Assembly: GCA_947594335.1 (NCBI GenBank)
Contig: CANQEC010000363.1
Span: 1-5,548 of the forward strand
Length of the DNA stretch: 5,548 bases
Source: an uncultured Lachnospiraceae bacterium
GTDB lineage: Bacteria > Bacillota > Clostridia > Lachnospirales > Lachnospiraceae
Direction of reading: 5' to 3'
Every line of letters begins with the position of its first letter. Position 1 is the stretch's first letter. Under the pieces are notes generated by a model. That model was not told where the DNA came from. It did not search any database and saw only the letters and a list, made by a program, of their open reading frames with translations. Below, in pieces: positions 4,474 through 5,548 of this stretch. A program made the position numbers and the translations under genes.

Positions 4474-5223
4474 TTATCTGAAAATAATACTTTTTTCTTT
4501 TATTTCTAATGTCCAGTTTTCACGTATAGGCTCTTTAACTATGTAAACAATCATAGAATTATGGTTACCTTCGATATATTTATCGTATGCTTCTAAAGAA
4601 GGTTGTTCTCCATAACACCCTTCAATATGATAATCTGCACAACATAATTTCTCTAATTCAAACGTATAATCCCTTTTATAATCATATAAAATTTTTCGTG
4701 CATCATTAAGCACTATTTCATACTCTGAATCATATAATAAATATACTAAATCAATTAATTGTTTTTCATTATTTAACTCCATTATTTTCCCCTTTGCAGG
4801 ATAATTAAAAGCTATTGCAATTTGAAATAAACTTGTACTAAAATCTTTATAAAGTGTTAATGCTATATGAGTTTTTTCTTTGCTTAATTTATCCACAGTA
4901 AACCCTTTTGCTTTATTTTCATCACATGTTAGAAAGCACAAATTTTCTATACGACAATTAGATATATCGTTATCCATATGATCAACAACAAAACCTGAAT
5001 CCTTCATTTTTAAATACTCATTTTCTCCATACCATTTTTTTATAATATAAATATGGAGATAGCCTAATTTTTTATTATATAAATAATCATTATTTAATCC
5101 CCATGTGACGGACATAATTTCATCTACATAATCTGGTCGAACTGTTACAGAGGCAACAAAATTCCACTCCTCTCTCGTTATCATAAGCACATTTCCTATT
5201 ATCTCAAAACTATTTTTATTCAT
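4474..5223 (-). CDS. HNH homing-type endonuclease-like protein (249 aa)
   Basis: A 249-residue protein with an HNH_3-type nuclease motif in its first half: H57 in GYLHIYIIKKW, the core VVDHMDND (D81, H82), then NCRIENLCFLT with N94 and the DENKAKG end (E102, N103). This arrangement (h...VDHiDgd..N...eNL....eN) is that of phage-type and free-standing homing endonucleases. The C-terminal half (about 115-249) is one I do not recognise; it is acidic, with cysteines C194, C195 and C203. The start chosen is the ATG at 5223, with GGAG 11 nt upstream; a GTG at 5232 would add three residues but leaves only 2 nt after GGAG. The gene is far more AT-rich than the left half of the window and uses A/T-ending codons, which suggests acquisition by transfer. 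No intron or host gene is visible around it. Confidence 0.82.
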   Translation of the reverse strand: MNKNSFEIIGNVLMITREEWNFVASVTVRPDYVDEIMSVTWGLNNDYLYNKKLGYLHIYIIKKWYGENEYLKMKDSGFVVDHMDNDISNCRIENLCFLTCDENKAKGFTVDKLSKEKTHIALTLYKDFSTSLFQIAIAFNYPAKGKIMELNNEKQLIDLVYLLYDSEYEIVLNDARKILYDYKRDYTFELEKLCCADYHIEGCYGEQPSLEAYDKYIEGNHNSMIVYIVKEPIRENWTLEIKEKSIIFR

Positions 5224-5471
5224 AATAAGCACATCTCCGTTTCCATGATATTACCATTTTAACCTACATATTTAAAAATTAAAAATATTTTTTATTATTC
5301 GTTAATCATACTTTATATATTTTTGAGAGTTGAAAGTTTTCAATAAAAGAATAACCCTTCTACATGATTTTATGGTATTCTTTGATCACCACAACAAAAG
5401 GATATAAACCACCCGAAAGAGTTATTCCATGTATGAGTTTACCATACTTTCCGGTGACTGGTTATACGATT
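5224..5471. other. AT-rich divergent intergenic region
   Basis: It separates the - strand HNH gene from the + strand transposase-like frame. It includes a perfect palindrome TTGAAAGTTTTCAA (5330-5343), long A/T runs at 5270-5300, and a 7-bp inverted pair GAATAAC (5349-5355) / GTTATTC (5421-5427). One end of the insertion sequence that starts here may lie in this stretch, but without the other end its terminal repeat cannot be identified. Confidence 0.5.
5381..5408 (+). promoter_or_regulatory. Possible promoter of the transposase-like gene
   Basis: TTTGAT (5381-5386) and TATAAA (5403-5408) are 16 nt apart on the + strand, upstream of the ATG codons at 5433 and 5472. The match is moderate in AT-rich DNA. 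Confidence 0.3.
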
Positions 5472-5548
5472 ATGATAAATTTTATTGAAAATATTCTCTC
5501 CCGCTTTGAATCCTGCTTCTCCCGTAAAACTGCTTTTGGCTGGTTTGT
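5472..5548 (+). CDS. Transposase N-terminus, cut by window edge
   Basis: The frame reads MINFIENILSRFESCFSRK then TAFGWFV and is still open at the window end. This resembles the N-terminus of DDE-type transposases of insertion sequences common in Lachnospiraceae, which start with an amphipathic helix and a '..CFSR.AF.WFV' motif. That is recognition from about 26 residues only. The start is uncertain: the same frame is open further back, with in-frame ATGs at 5364 and 5433, and none has a strong ribosome site. I chose 5472 because the recognisable motif begins there. If right, an insertion sequence borders the nuclease cluster on the right. Confidence 0.5.
   Translation, partial: MINFIENILSRFESCFSRKTAFGWF

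Overview
The window looks like chromosomal DNA of a gut-type Firmicute, probably Lachnospiraceae or a close clostridial relative. The evidence is the MATE pump, the divergent shikimate kinase with a GMPGAGKST loop, the PD-(D/E)xK 'Rpn/transposase' protein with its GIEK repeats, strong AAGGAG-type ribosome sites, and a sharp change from fairly GC-rich DNA on the left to very AT-rich DNA on the right. This is judged from protein style; no database was consulted.

Layout. Positions 1-1698 (+ strand) are ordinary metabolic or housekeeping DNA: the C-terminal four-fifths of a MATE-family exporter, then a 167-residue shikimate-kinase-family protein with a strong ribosome site. From about 1700 onward all complete genes lie on the - strand. 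They are a 74-residue conserved small protein (1805-2029), a PD-(D/E)xK/Rpn-like nuclease of 331 residues (2394-3389) whose 3' end is tandemly duplicated just downstream (2085-2383), an HNH nuclease domain protein (3719-4111) that may be 5'-truncated, and a second, unrelated HNH protein (4474-5223). At the right edge a + strand reading frame (from about 5472) looks like the N-terminus of a DDE transposase and runs off the window. The right two-thirds therefore reads as an accessory region rich in nucleases and mobile-element genes.

Most interesting point. The nuclease gene carries, inside its frame, a strong Shine-Dalgarno sequence (GGAAAGGAG, 9-nt spacing) before an internal ATG. Translation from it would make a free 77-residue C-terminal protein (MCNLS..., the GIEK repeats and the tail). 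The near-perfect tandem duplication just downstream carries the same ribosome site and ATG, so it is a free-standing 81-residue version of the C-terminal protein with one more GIEK unit and a slightly different tail. In E. coli Rpn systems a C-terminal product made from an internal start (RpnS) restrains the full-length nuclease (RpnL). By analogy only, this locus may encode a nuclease, its intragenic antidote and a duplicated stand-alone antidote. The duplication, the reading frames and the ribosome sites are read directly from the sequence; the antitoxin role is inference.
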